The position numbers and the translations under genes were made by a program. Below are positions 22,801-31,051 of a stretch of 64,000 bases of DNA, piece after piece (the stretch's first letter is position 1; every line of letters begins with the position of its first letter). Location: assembly GCF_900094575.1 (NCBI RefSeq), contig NZ_FMAE01000002.1, positions 124,001 to 188,000 of the forward strand. Reading direction: 5' to 3'. The notes under the pieces are model-generated. The model had not been told where the DNA came from, did not search any database, and was given only the letters and a program-made list of their open reading frames with translations. Source of the stretch: Bradyrhizobium yuanmingense. GTDB taxonomy: Bacteria > Pseudomonadota > Alphaproteobacteria > Rhizobiales > Xanthobacteraceae.

Positions 22801-24480
22801 TTAAGCGAGCCTGAACCTGATTCCGCTCTTCGCAAGGCCGCCCGAAATGCCGACTGGCGTGCCGTCGGCGCGCCAGCAGGCGGCGCCTGTCATGGTGCCG
22901 CCGTCCTGGAAGGCGATACCGTTCATGCCGCCGGCGACGGTCGGAACGGGCTCGACCTTGTGGCCCAGCGCCGCGAGCCTCAAGCGCACGCTCTCAGGCA
23001 CCGTCTGCTCGACCTCGAGCGCATTGCCCTCGGTCCACACCCTCGGCGCCTCGACCGCCTCCTGCAGGCTCATGCCGTGGTCGATCAGATTGACCAGCGC
23101 CTGCATCGCGCTCGGGAAGATGCGCTTGCCTCCGGGCAAACCGAGCGCATAGCGCAGCTTGCCGCCCTTCAGCGCCATCATCGGCGACATCGAAGTGGTG
23201 ACACGCTTTCCCGGCGCCAGCGACAGCGCGTGGCCCGGACGCGGATCGAACAAATTCATGTAGTTGTTGGCGATGGCTCCCAAGCCCGGGATCATGATCT
23301 TGGCGCCGAACAGACTGTTGATCGTCTGCGTGGTCGCAACCACGTTCCCGAAGCTATCCGCCGCCGTCATGTGCGTGGTATGTGCGCCTTCGAGCTGCGA
23401 CACGCCGGCACCCCAAATCTGCGCCCGCGCCGGATCGATGGCGCGGCGGCGCTCCTCGGCATAGGCTTTCGAGGTCAGCTTCTCCACCGGCACGCCGACA
23501 TAATCAGGATCGCCACTCGCGGCAGCGCGGTCGGCAAAGGCGATCTTCAGGACCTCGGCGAGGTAATGAATCGTTTCAGGCGTGCCGAAGCCGAGGCCAG
23601 CGATGTCGTAGCCTTCCAGGATGTTCAGCATCTGCGCGATATGCACGCCGGAGGCGGCCGGAGGCGGCGGGCCAAAAATGGTCCAGCCGCGATAATCGGC
23701 CCGGATCGGCTGCCGCTCAACGGTCTTGTAGCCTGCGAGATCACTGCGACGGATGAAGCCGCCGGTCTTCTCCATGTAGTCGGCGAGGATGTCGCCAAGC
23801 GGCCCTTCGTACAGCGCGGTCTCGCCTTGCTCGGCGATATAGCGCAGGGTCTCGGCATATTCGGCCTGAATTACGCGCTCGCCAACCTTGAGAGGCTCAC
23901 CGTTCGGCAAGTAGATCGCCGAAATCGGTTTGTCCTTACGCATCTCGATAGCGCACTCACTGATGCATTCGTGCAAATAGGGCGTCGCTGCATAACCGCG
24001 TGCGGCGTGCTTGATGGCGGGTTGCAGGACGTCGGCGAGGCTCATAGTGCCGAACCGGCGCAACGTCTCGCACCAAGCCTTCAGCGAGCCCGGCGTGGCA
24101 ACTGCCTTCGGTCCGTTGAGATTCTCGTCGCCGACGGTATCGAACACGTCGTGCGCCGAGCCGGGCTTCGAGATGTAGGTGGTGTCGCGCACAGCCGCGG
24201 GCACGGTGCTCTGGCCGTCGATGAAGCGGTGGCTGCCGTCGGCGAGCCGGATATGCGCCATGCCGCCACCGATGATGCCGACCATCATCGGCTCGACCAC
24301 CGTCAGCGTGAACAGGGTGGCAATCGCGGCATCGATGGCGTTGCCGCCGGCTGCCAGCATCTCGGCACCGGCGCTGGAAGCCAGCGGATGATTGCTGACC
24401 ACCATGCCGCGGCTCGAGACCGCCGGCATCTTCTGGCATTCAAAGGTGGTTGCCGTCCGCTCGCGCCAGTTCCCGCCCAT
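22801..24480 (-). CDS. Gamma-glutamyltransferase family protein (Ntn hydrolase)
   Basis: The 559-residue member of the GGT family would self-cleave before the nucleophile Thr368 (AHTTHMT) to give large and small subunits. Glycine-rich GLPGGKRIFPSAMQ and NSLFG motifs are present. The family hydrolyses or transfers gamma-glutamyl groups from glutathione and related amides. No obvious signal peptide is visible, unlike periplasmic E. coli Ggt. The usual Arg before the 'E-x-AP' motif, which holds the gamma-glutamyl carboxylate, is absent (FIDGQSTVPAA here), so the substrate may differ. Confidence 0.88.
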   Translation of the reverse strand: MGGNWRERTATTFECQKMPAVSSRGMVVSNHPLASSAGAEMLAAGGNAIDAAIATLFTLTVVEPMMVGIIGGGMAHIRLADGSHRFIDGQSTVPAAVRDTTYISKPGSAHDVFDTVGDENLNGPKAVATPGSLKAWCETLRRFGTMSLADVLQPAIKHAARGYAATPYLHECISECAIEMRKDKPISAIYLPNGEPLKVGERVIQAEYAETLRYIAEQGETALYEGPLGDILADYMEKTGGFIRRSDLAGYKTVERQPIRADYRGWTIFGPPPPAASGVHIAQMLNILEGYDIAGLGFGTPETIHYLAEVLKIAFADRAAASGDPDYVGVPVEKLTSKAYAEERRRAIDPARAQIWGAGVSQLEGAHTTHMTAADSFGNVVATTQTINSLFGAKIMIPGLGAIANNYMNLFDPRPGHALSLAPGKRVTTSMSPMMALKGGKLRYALGLPGGKRIFPSAMQALVNLIDHGMSLQEAVEAPRVWTEGNALEVEQTVPESVRLRLAALGHKVEPVPTVAGGMNGIAFQDGGTMTGAACWRADGTPVGISGGLAKSGIRFRLA

Positions 24481-24718
24481 GCCGCCTGCCCTTCTTGTTC
24501 ACGGCGGCAACCACATCATACGCACGATTACGGGTCCAGTATTGGTACGGATTAGCTGACATTCCCAATTCTGCCACCATTGCCTCTGTTGATTCGGACC
24601 TCCGCGATCCCTCTTTGGATCGGGCCGGCACGTCCTGAGCGAGAAGCGCTCAGCATCCAGAAGCGATGCACGTTCGCGTGGCGTATCCCTGACCCAGCTC
24701 CAAAGGACTGATCTTCAA

Positions 24719-25462
24719 ATGCACACCATCGCATTGGCCACCCAAAAGGGCGGCAGCGGCAAGAGCACGCTCGCCATCGGGCTCGCTTTGGCCGCCAAGC
24801 AGACCGGCTTCACCGTCCGCCTGATCGAGACCGACCCGCAGGGCACCCTCTCCAACTGGCAGCGCCGCCGCAACAATGACGACGTCGTCGTCGAGCCGAT
24901 CTATCAAGCCGCCAATATCGAGCCTCGCTTGAAGATGCTCGCCGACAGCGGCCTCCAGATCGCGATCGTCGACACCGCCGCCGGCCTCAGCGCCGCCACC
25001 ACCGCCGCGATCCGCCATTCCGACCTCTGCCTGATCCCGGCCCGTCCCAGCGTCGCCGACATCGAGGCGACCGTCTCGACGCTCAGCGTCGCCCGCGCCT
25101 GGAAGCGGCCTTACAGCTTCGTGCTCAACCAGACGCCGATCCGCGGACAGCGCATCGACAACGCCGCGACCGCGCTCGCCGAGGAAGCCGCGCTCGATCT
25201 TGCCGAGGTGCTCGCGCGTCCGCTGATCGTGATGCGCAACGATCACCAGGACGCGCTTGCGAGCGGCCTTGCCGTGAGTGAATTCGCGCCGAACGGCAAA
25301 TCGGCGGACGAGATCCGCGGCCTCTGGCGCTGGATCGAGACCCGGCTCGAGCTCGAAGCCACCACCAATGTCCTGATCGACCAGGTCATCTCGGCTGCGC
25401 ACGGCATGCTGCAGATCGCTGCAGAGCAGGCGGCGGACGAGACCACGACACTGGCGTCCTGA
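24719..25462 (+). CDS. Orphan ParA-family ATPase
   Basis: The 247-residue deviant Walker-A ATPase carries KGGSGKST at residues 10-17 and a Walker B-like IAIVDTAAG segment (about 80-88). ParA/MinD-type ATPases position DNA or protein cargo on the nucleoid or membrane. No parB, parS or known cargo gene adjoins it, and the neighbours are a GGT homologue and mutM. It is more likely a chromosomal stand-alone positioning ATPase than a plasmid partition protein. Confidence 0.88.
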   Translation: MHTIALATQKGGSGKSTLAIGLALAAKQTGFTVRLIETDPQGTLSNWQRRRNNDDVVVEPIYQAANIEPRLKMLADSGLQIAIVDTAAGLSAATTAAIRHSDLCLIPARPSVADIEATVSTLSVARAWKRPYSFVLNQTPIRGQRIDNAATALAEEAALDLAEVLARPLIVMRNDHQDALASGLAVSEFAPNGKSADEIRGLWRWIETRLELEATTNVLIDQVISAAHGMLQIAAEQAADETTTLAS

Positions 25463-25596
25463 GCGGGGCGATCGCTCGGACGACAGCCGAGCTCTTCGCT
25501 ATCCGGTGAAAGAGCCCAAGCGGCGCTCGCAATGACGGCGGGGTGAGATCGTCGCCCTTGCTGAGACTCACGGCCTCTCTGCGGCAATCCCGATGG

Positions 25597-26478
25597 TCAC
25601 TTCTGACATTTCGGGCACCAGAACGTCGAACGACCATTCTGCACGAACCGCTTGATCGCGCCGCCGCAGCGCGGCGTCGTGCATTTTCCGCCTTCGCGAT
25701 CGTAGACCTTGAACGAGTGCTGGAAATAGCCGAGCTCGCCGGTGGTCTGGCGGTGATCGCGCAAGCTGGAGCCGCCGGCCTTGATCGCATCGTTCAGCAC
25801 GGCATGGATCGCGCCGACCAAGCGCTTGGCATGATCTGTCGGCTCGCCCTTCTTGGTGGATAGCGTCGCAGCGATGCGCCGTGGCGACAGATGCGAGCGG
25901 TGCAGCGCCTCGCAGACATAGATGTTGCCGAGCCCGGCCACCACGCGCTGGTCGAGCAGCGCGGCCTTCAGGCTCGTGGTCTTGCCCTGGCAGGAGCGCG
26001 CCAGCATCGCCGCGTCGAATTCATTGCCGAGCGGCTCGGGGCCGAGCCCGCGGAGCAGAGGCTCGTCCTCGAGCGCGCCACGTGCAATCACTTTCATGTA
26101 TCCGAAACGGCGCGGATCGTTGAAGATGATGTCGGCGCCCGAGGACATCCGAAACAGCACGTGGTCGTGCGCGGAATCCTTGGCCTTCGGATAGTGAAAC
26201 TCGCCGGGCTGAGCCTCGTTGTCCGGCTTGATGACGCGGAACGAGCCCGACATGCCCAGATGCATCAAGAGCACGTCGCCGGAAGCGAGATCCGCCATAA
26301 GATATTTTGCGCGGCGCCCGAGGCCCGTGACGACCTGCCCCTTGAGCCGGGCCACGAAGTCGGGCTGGAACGGAAAGCGCAAATCCGGGCGGCGGGCCTC
26401 CGCATCGAGGATTTTCGCACCCTCCATCACGGGCTGAAGGCCGCGGCGCACGGTCTCGACTTCGGGCAATTCAGGCAT
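25597..26478 (-). CDS. mutM: Formamidopyrimidine-DNA glycosylase (Fpg/MutM)
   Basis: This base-excision repair enzyme removes 8-oxoguanine and formamidopyrimidines and cleaves the abasic site. The mature N-terminus PELPEV provides the catalytic Pro and Glu. The H2TH region ([18 protein letters not shown]) and C-terminal zinc finger (KCTTPRCGG ... FWCPKCQK) are present. The first zinc pair is spaced C-x4-C, an arrangement I recall from alphaproteobacterial homologues. The product is 293 residues and is divergent from ubiE. Confidence 0.97.
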   Translation of the reverse strand: MPELPEVETVRRGLQPVMEGAKILDAEARRPDLRFPFQPDFVARLKGQVVTGLGRRAKYLMADLASGDVLLMHLGMSGSFRVIKPDNEAQPGEFHYPKAKDSAHDHVLFRMSSGADIIFNDPRRFGYMKVIARGALEDEPLLRGLGPEPLGNEFDAAMLARSCQGKTTSLKAALLDQRVVAGLGNIYVCEALHRSHLSPRRIAATLSTKKGEPTDHAKRLVGAIHAVLNDAIKAGGSSLRDHRQTTGELGYFQHSFKVYDREGGKCTTPRCGGAIKRFVQNGRSTFWCPKCQK

Positions 26479-26559
26479 GGTCGGGCATTCACCTTATGAG
26501 GGCGGTGTGATAGCGCCATTGCGGCGGGCAGGCTATGGTCCGCCGACTGGAGTAGAGTA

Positions 26560-27321
26560 ATGGATCGGCCGGGCGAAACCACGCATTTTGGCTTCAGGGA
26601 CGTTCCCCTCGGGGACAAGCAGACGCTGGTGAACGACGTGTTTCACAGCGTGGCGTCGCGCTATGATCTGATGAATGACCTGATGTCCGGCGGCCTGCAC
26701 CGGATCTGGAAGGACATCATGATCACCTCGCTGGATCCGCCCAGGGGCGACCGGCCGTTCGCCCTGCTCGACGTCGCCGGTGGCACCGGCGACATCTCGT
26801 TCCGCGCCGCCAAGGCGGCCGGCCCCGGCTTCCATGCCACGGTGTGCGACATCAATTCGGACATGCTCGCCGTGGGGCGCGAGCGCGCCGCCAAGCGTCA
26901 TCTGGACACCCAGGTCGATTTCGTCGAGGGCAACGCCGAATCGCTTCTCTTTGCCGATCGCAGCTTCGACGCCTATACGATCGCCTTCGGCATCCGCAAC
27001 GTGCCGCGGATCGACCTCGCGCTGCGCGAGGCCTATCGCGTGCTGAGGCCCGGCAGCCGCTTCCTGTGCCTGGAATTCTCCACCGTCGAGATGCCCGGCC
27101 TCGACAAACTTTATGATCTCTTCTCGTTCAAGGTGATCCCGCCGCTCGGGCGCATGGTCACGGGCGACGCCGAATCGTATCAATATCTCGTCGAGTCGAT
27201 CCGCAAATTTCCAAAGCCCGCCGTCTTCGCCGACATGATCCGGGAGGCCGGCTTTGCCCGCGTCAGCTGGCAGACACTCTCGGGCGGCATCGTCGCACTG
27301 CATTCGGGCTGGCGTTTGTGA
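26560..27321 (+). CDS. ubiE: Ubiquinone/menaquinone C-methyltransferase UbiE
   Basis: This 253-residue SAM-dependent class I methyltransferase methylates the quinone ring in ubiquinone synthesis. The SAM-binding motif [17 protein letters not shown] lies at about 67-83. The family motifs [19 protein letters not shown] and [23 protein letters not shown] (in part) are clear. The stop overlaps the ubiB start (GTGA), so the two are translationally coupled. Confidence 0.97.
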   Translation: MDRPGETTHFGFRDVPLGDKQTLVNDVFHSVASRYDLMNDLMSGGLHRIWKDIMITSLDPPRGDRPFALLDVAGGTGDISFRAAKAAGPGFHATVCDINSDMLAVGRERAAKRHLDTQVDFVEGNAESLLFADRSFDAYTIAFGIRNVPRIDLALREAYRVLRPGSRFLCLEFSTVEMPGLDKLYDLFSFKVIPPLGRMVTGDAESYQYLVESIRKFPKPAVFADMIREAGFARVSWQTLSGGIVALHSGWRL

Positions 27322-28892
27322 TCTCTGCCGTCACCCACATTGCGCGCCTGATCCGCGCCGCGTTCGTGTTTGCGCACGAAGGCGTGTTCGGCGCGGTCGA
27401 CCCGAGTCTGGTGCCGCCGCCGGGACAGCTCGCGCTGAAGCTGGCGCGCATCATCGAGCGCCGTGGCGCCAAGCAGGGACCGCGGATCTCGCGCGCGCTG
27501 ACGCGGATGGGCCCGGCCTATCTCAAGCTCGGCCAGTTCCTGGCGACGCGCCCCGACGTGGTCGGCGTCATCATGGCGCGGGATCTCGAAAGTCTGCAGG
27601 ACCGTCTGCCGCCGTTTCCGCAACAGGAAGCCGAGGCCACGATCGCGACTTCGCTGGAACGGCCGCTGACGGACGTCTTCGTGAGCTTCGGCCCGCCGGT
27701 CGCGGCGGCCTCGATCGCGCAGGTGCATCGCGGCGAGGTGTTGCGCGACGGCATCCGCAAGTCGGTCGCGATCAAGGTGCTAAGGCCCAACGTCGCGGCA
27801 CGCTTCCGCCGCGATCTCTCCGATTTCTTCTACGTCGCGCACAAGGCCGAGGCCTATTCAGCCGAGGCGCGGCGCCTGCGCCTGATCGAGGTCATCAACA
27901 CCATGTCGCGCTCGGTCGCGATGGAGATGGACCTGCGACTCGAAGCAGCTGCACTGTCGGAGATGGCGGAGAACACGCGCGACGATCCCGATTTCCGCGT
28001 GCCCGCCGTCGACTGGGACCGCACCACGCACAACGTGCTGACGATGGAATGGATCGACGGCATCGCGCTGAACGATCACAAGCGCCTCGCAGAGGCGCAG
28101 GTCGACCTGCCAGATCTCGGCCGCAAGGTGATCCAGAGCTTCCTGCGCCACGCGCTGCGCGACGGCTTCTTCCACGCCGACATGCATCCGGGCAATCTAT
28201 TCCTGGATGACGCCGGCCGTCTCGTCGCGGTCGATTTCGGGATCATGGGCCGGCTCGGCATGAAGGAGCGGCGCTTCCTCGCCGAAATCCTGCTCGGCTT
28301 CATCACCCGCGATTATCGCCGCGTGGCCGAGGTGCATTTCGAGGCCGGCTATGTGCCCGCGCATCATTCGGTCGAGAATTTTGCGCAAGCCATCCGCGCT
28401 ATCGGCGAGCCGATCCACAACCGCACGGCGGAAGAGATCTCGATGGCGCGGTTGCTCACGCTGCTGCTCGAGGTCACCGGCCTGTTCGACATGACGACGC
28501 GGCCCGAGCTTATCCTGCTGCAGAAGACCATGGTGGTGGTCGAAGGCGTGGCGCGCGGCTTCGATCCCAAGCTCGACATCTGGAGGATCGCCGATCCCGT
28601 GGTGCGCGAATGGATCGAGCGCAATCTCGGACCCATCGGTCGCATCGAGGGTGCGATCGCCGGCACCGGGGACATCGCCCGGGTCTTGATGCGCCTGCCC
28701 GAGATCGCCGAGCGGTCCGTGAAGGTGCTGGAGCAGCTCGAGACCATGACGCGGGAGGGCATCAGGCTGTCGCCTGAGAGCATCGCGGCCATGGGACGCA
28801 GCGAGGGCCGCAAGAACCGCTGGCGCACCGTGGCGCTCTGGATCATCGCCGCGACCTTCATCGGGATTCTGATCGCAGTCCGGAATTTGTGA
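27318..28892 (+). CDS. ubiB: Ubiquinone biosynthesis accessory kinase-like ATPase UbiB
   Basis: The 524-residue atypical kinase-like protein is required for ubiquinone biosynthesis. It shows the Ala-rich nucleotide loop ([10 protein letters not shown]), a KLGQ-type segment ([14 protein letters not shown]), [11 protein letters not shown] and VDFGIMG motifs. A hydrophobic C-terminal helix ([16 protein letters not shown]) anchors it in the membrane. The start is the GTG at 27318 overlapping the ubiE stop. coaBC begins 56 bp downstream after two palindromes. Confidence 0.97.
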   Translation: MISAVTHIARLIRAAFVFAHEGVFGAVDPSLVPPPGQLALKLARIIERRGAKQGPRISRALTRMGPAYLKLGQFLATRPDVVGVIMARDLESLQDRLPPFPQQEAEATIATSLERPLTDVFVSFGPPVAAASIAQVHRGEVLRDGIRKSVAIKVLRPNVAARFRRDLSDFFYVAHKAEAYSAEARRLRLIEVINTMSRSVAMEMDLRLEAAALSEMAENTRDDPDFRVPAVDWDRTTHNVLTMEWIDGIALNDHKRLAEAQVDLPDLGRKVIQSFLRHALRDGFFHADMHPGNLFLDDAGRLVAVDFGIMGRLGMKERRFLAEILLGFITRDYRRVAEVHFEAGYVPAHHSVENFAQAIRAIGEPIHNRTAEEISMARLLTLLLEVTGLFDMTTRPELILLQKTMVVVEGVARGFDPKLDIWRIADPVVREWIERNLGPIGRIEGAIAGTGDIARVLMRLPEIAERSVKVLEQLETMTREGIRLSPESIAAMGRSEGRKNRWRTVALWIIAATFIGILIAVRNL

Positions 28893-28932
28893 TTGCACTG
28901 CAATCATGCGAATGATAGCATCGCTATCATTC
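28891..28932. promoter_or_regulatory. Two adjacent perfect palindromes upstream of coaBC (candidate operator)
   Basis: The gap between ubiB and coaBC contains GATTGCA-C-TGCAATC (28891-28905) and GAATGATAGC-ATC-GCTATCATTC (28910-28932). They are separated by four bases and end 16 bp before the coaBC ATG. Their position and symmetry suit binding by a dimeric ribbon-helix-helix protein. The first such domain encoded next to them is the N-terminus of CoaBC itself, so autoregulation is inferred. Confidence 0.7.
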
Positions 28933-28948
28933 TCTGCCGGAGGGCGTC

Positions 28949-30391
28949 ATGGCAAGCCTGACCATCCGCAAGCTCGACGACGCAGTCAAAACCTATCTAC
29001 GGCTGCGCTCGGCCAAGAACCACAGGTCGGTCGAGGAGGAGGTCCGGGTCATCCTGCGGGAGCTGATCGAGGGCCGCGAGGAGCCGCTGACGCCGTTTGC
29101 GGTGCCGTCTCCCGCCCCGACGCCCCAGCGCACCGGCGCGCTTGCCGAGGCCAGCGTCACCCTGATCATCGGAGGCGGGATCGCGGCGTATAAGTCGCTC
29201 GACCTGATCCGCAGGCTGAAGGAGCGCCGCATCGAGGTCCGCTGCGTGCTGACAAAGGCGGCCCAGCAATTCGTGACGCCGCTGGCCGCGAGCGCCCTGT
29301 CGCACGAGCGCGTCTATACCGACCTGTTCGACCCGCAGAGCGAGTTCGATGCCGGCCACATACGCCTCGCGCGCGACTGCGACCTGATCGTGGTGGCGCC
29401 GGCCACTGCCGACCTGATGGCGAAGATGGCGAACGGTCATGCCGACGACCTCGCCAGCGCCATCCTGCTTGCGACCAATCGTAAGGTGCTGCTGGCACCG
29501 GCGATGAATCCGTTGATGTGGACCAACGCGGCGACGCGCCGCAACCTCGCCCAGCTCCAGCGCGACGGCGTTGTGCTGATCGGCCCGAACGCGGGCGAGA
29601 TGGCCGAAGCCGGCGAAGCCGGGACGGGCCGCATGTCGGAAGCCATCGAGATCGCCAATGCCGCCGAGCGCCTGCTGCGACCGCCGATGCCGAAGCCGCT
29701 CGCCGGCAAGCGCGTGCTGATCACCGCAGGCCCCACCCATGAGGCGATCGATCCCGTGCGCTATATCGCCAACCGTTCCTCCGGCAAGCAGGGCTTTGCC
29801 ATTGCCGCCGCTGCACAGGCCGCGGGCGCCGAGGTTGTTCTGGTGAGCGGTCCGGTCGACATCGACGATCCCCCGGGCGTGACGGTGAAGCATGTCGAAT
29901 CGGCGCGGCAGATGCTGGAGCAGGTCAAGGCCGCGCTTCCCACCGACGTCGCGATCTTCGCCGCCGCAGTCGCCGACTGGCGCGTCGCCAATGAAGGCGA
30001 GCAGAAGCTGAAGAAAACCGCGGCCGGCATGCCGCCGCTGCAATTGGTCGAGAACCCCGACATTCTCGCCACCATCTCCAAGCTCGCCGACAAGCGCCCG
30101 AGGCTCGTGATCGGCTTTGCCGCCGAGACCGAGCACCTCATCGACAACGCCAAAGCAAAATTTGCGCGCAAGGGCTGCGACTGGATCGTCGCCAACGACG
30201 TCTCGCCCGCCACCGGCGTGATGGGCGGCGACCGCAACACGGTCCACCTGCTCAGCCGCAAGACCGGTGCGCCGGACGGCGAGATTGCAGTTGATTCCTG
30301 GCCGGCGATGACCAAGGAACAGGTCGCGATCGAACTGGTCGCGCAGATCGCGAAGAGCGTGACCGGCAAATCCCTGGAGTCCGCATCTTGA
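28949..30391 (+). CDS. coaBC: CoaBC (phosphopantothenoylcysteine decarboxylase/synthetase) with N-terminal ribbon-helix-helix domain
   Basis: CoaB joins cysteine to 4'-phosphopantothenate and CoaC decarboxylates the product, giving 4'-phosphopantetheine for coenzyme A. The 480-residue protein has CoaC at about 68-240 ([32 protein letters not shown]) and CoaB at about 250-470 ([33 protein letters not shown]). Residues 1-45 are extra and resemble a FitA/VapB antitoxin ribbon-helix-helix ([27 protein letters not shown]). In the CoaC flap the Cys expected before GE-x-G-x-GRM is Ala ([12 protein letters not shown]). GGAGGG precedes the ATG, which supports this start and not one at the CoaC domain. 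The stop overlaps the dut start. Confidence 0.93.
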   Translation: MASLTIRKLDDAVKTYLRLRSAKNHRSVEEEVRVILRELIEGREEPLTPFAVPSPAPTPQRTGALAEASVTLIIGGGIAAYKSLDLIRRLKERRIEVRCVLTKAAQQFVTPLAASALSHERVYTDLFDPQSEFDAGHIRLARDCDLIVVAPATADLMAKMANGHADDLASAILLATNRKVLLAPAMNPLMWTNAATRRNLAQLQRDGVVLIGPNAGEMAEAGEAGTGRMSEAIEIANAAERLLRPPMPKPLAGKRVLITAGPTHEAIDPVRYIANRSSGKQGFAIAAAAQAAGAEVVLVSGPVDIDDPPGVTVKHVESARQMLEQVKAALPTDVAIFAAAVADWRVANEGEQKLKKTAAGMPPLQLVENPDILATISKLADKRPRLVIGFAAETEHLIDNAKAKFARKGCDWIVANDVSPATGVMGGDRNTVHLLSRKTGAPDGEIAVDSWPAMTKEQVAIELVAQIAKSVTGKSLESAS

Positions 30392-30846
30392 GTACGAAGG
30401 TGACCGTCGAGCTGCAACGCCTCGCCCACGCTGAGGGCCTGCCGCTGCCGGCCTATCAGACCAGCGAGGCCGCCGGCCTCGACTTGATGGCGGCGGTGCC
30501 GGACAACGCGCCCATGACGCTCGCACCGGGCGAATATGCGCTGGTGCCGACGGGCCTTGCCATCGCCTTGCCGCCCGGACACGAGGCGCAGGTGCGGCCG
30601 CGTTCGGGGCTGGCGGCTAAGCACGGCGTCACCGTGCTGAATTCGCCGGGCACGATCGATGCGGACTACCGCGGCGAGATCAAGGTGATCCTGATCAATC
30701 ACGGCACCGCGCCTTTCGTGATCAAGCGCGGCGAGCGCATCGCGCAGATGGTGATCGCGCCGGTGCTGCAGGCCGCGCTGGTTCCCGTCGCCACGTTGTC
30801 GTCGACCGACCGCGGCGCCGGCGGTTTTGGCTCGACGGGGCGCTAA
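30388..30846 (+). CDS. dut: Deoxyuridine 5'-triphosphate nucleotidohydrolase (dUTPase)
   Basis: The enzyme hydrolyses dUTP to dUMP and pyrophosphate, preventing uracil incorporation and supplying dTMP synthesis. The 152-residue trimeric-type dUTPase shows all five motifs: [40 protein letters not shown] and [10 protein letters not shown]. The start is TTG at 30388 overlapping the coaBC stop (TTGA); a GTG at 30400 is an alternative. The coaBC-dut pairing is common in bacteria. Confidence 0.96.
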   Translation: MSTKVTVELQRLAHAEGLPLPAYQTSEAAGLDLMAAVPDNAPMTLAPGEYALVPTGLAIALPPGHEAQVRPRSGLAAKHGVTVLNSPGTIDADYRGEIKVILINHGTAPFVIKRGERIAQMVIAPVLQAALVPVATLSSTDRGAGGFGSTGR

Positions 30847-31051
30847 CCCAAGACAACTCCAGCCGAATCATCCGCAGAATCACGCGCCTTGGAACCGCGC
30901 GGCCCGCATTTTTTTGGGGCCGCCTTTGCGTTCACGATCTGGACTCTTACCGGCGGAGTCGCGGTGAGGGTATTGTCTTTTGATTCGCGCGCGACGGGGG
31001 TCGCCGCGCGCAGATTCGTGCGGTCTTGAATTTCCGCGTCTTGGGGCAACT

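Noticed and set aside
24440..24631. Small minus-strand ORF before ggt
   Set aside because: It overlaps the start of the GGT gene in another frame, has no good ribosome site and no recognisable domain.
24719..25462. Plasmid or chromosome partition locus
   Set aside because: No ParB gene or parS-like repeats adjoin the ParA gene, and the neighbourhood is ordinary chromosomal.
28949..29100. Separate antitoxin gene of a toxin-antitoxin pair
   Set aside because: The RHH segment continues in frame into CoaBC without stop, and no PIN-domain toxin gene follows.
30899..30923. Terminator after dut (GCGGCCC / GGGCCGC with T-rich loop)
   Set aside because: The T-run lies in the loop rather than after the stem and the stem is only 7 bp; too weak to annotate.
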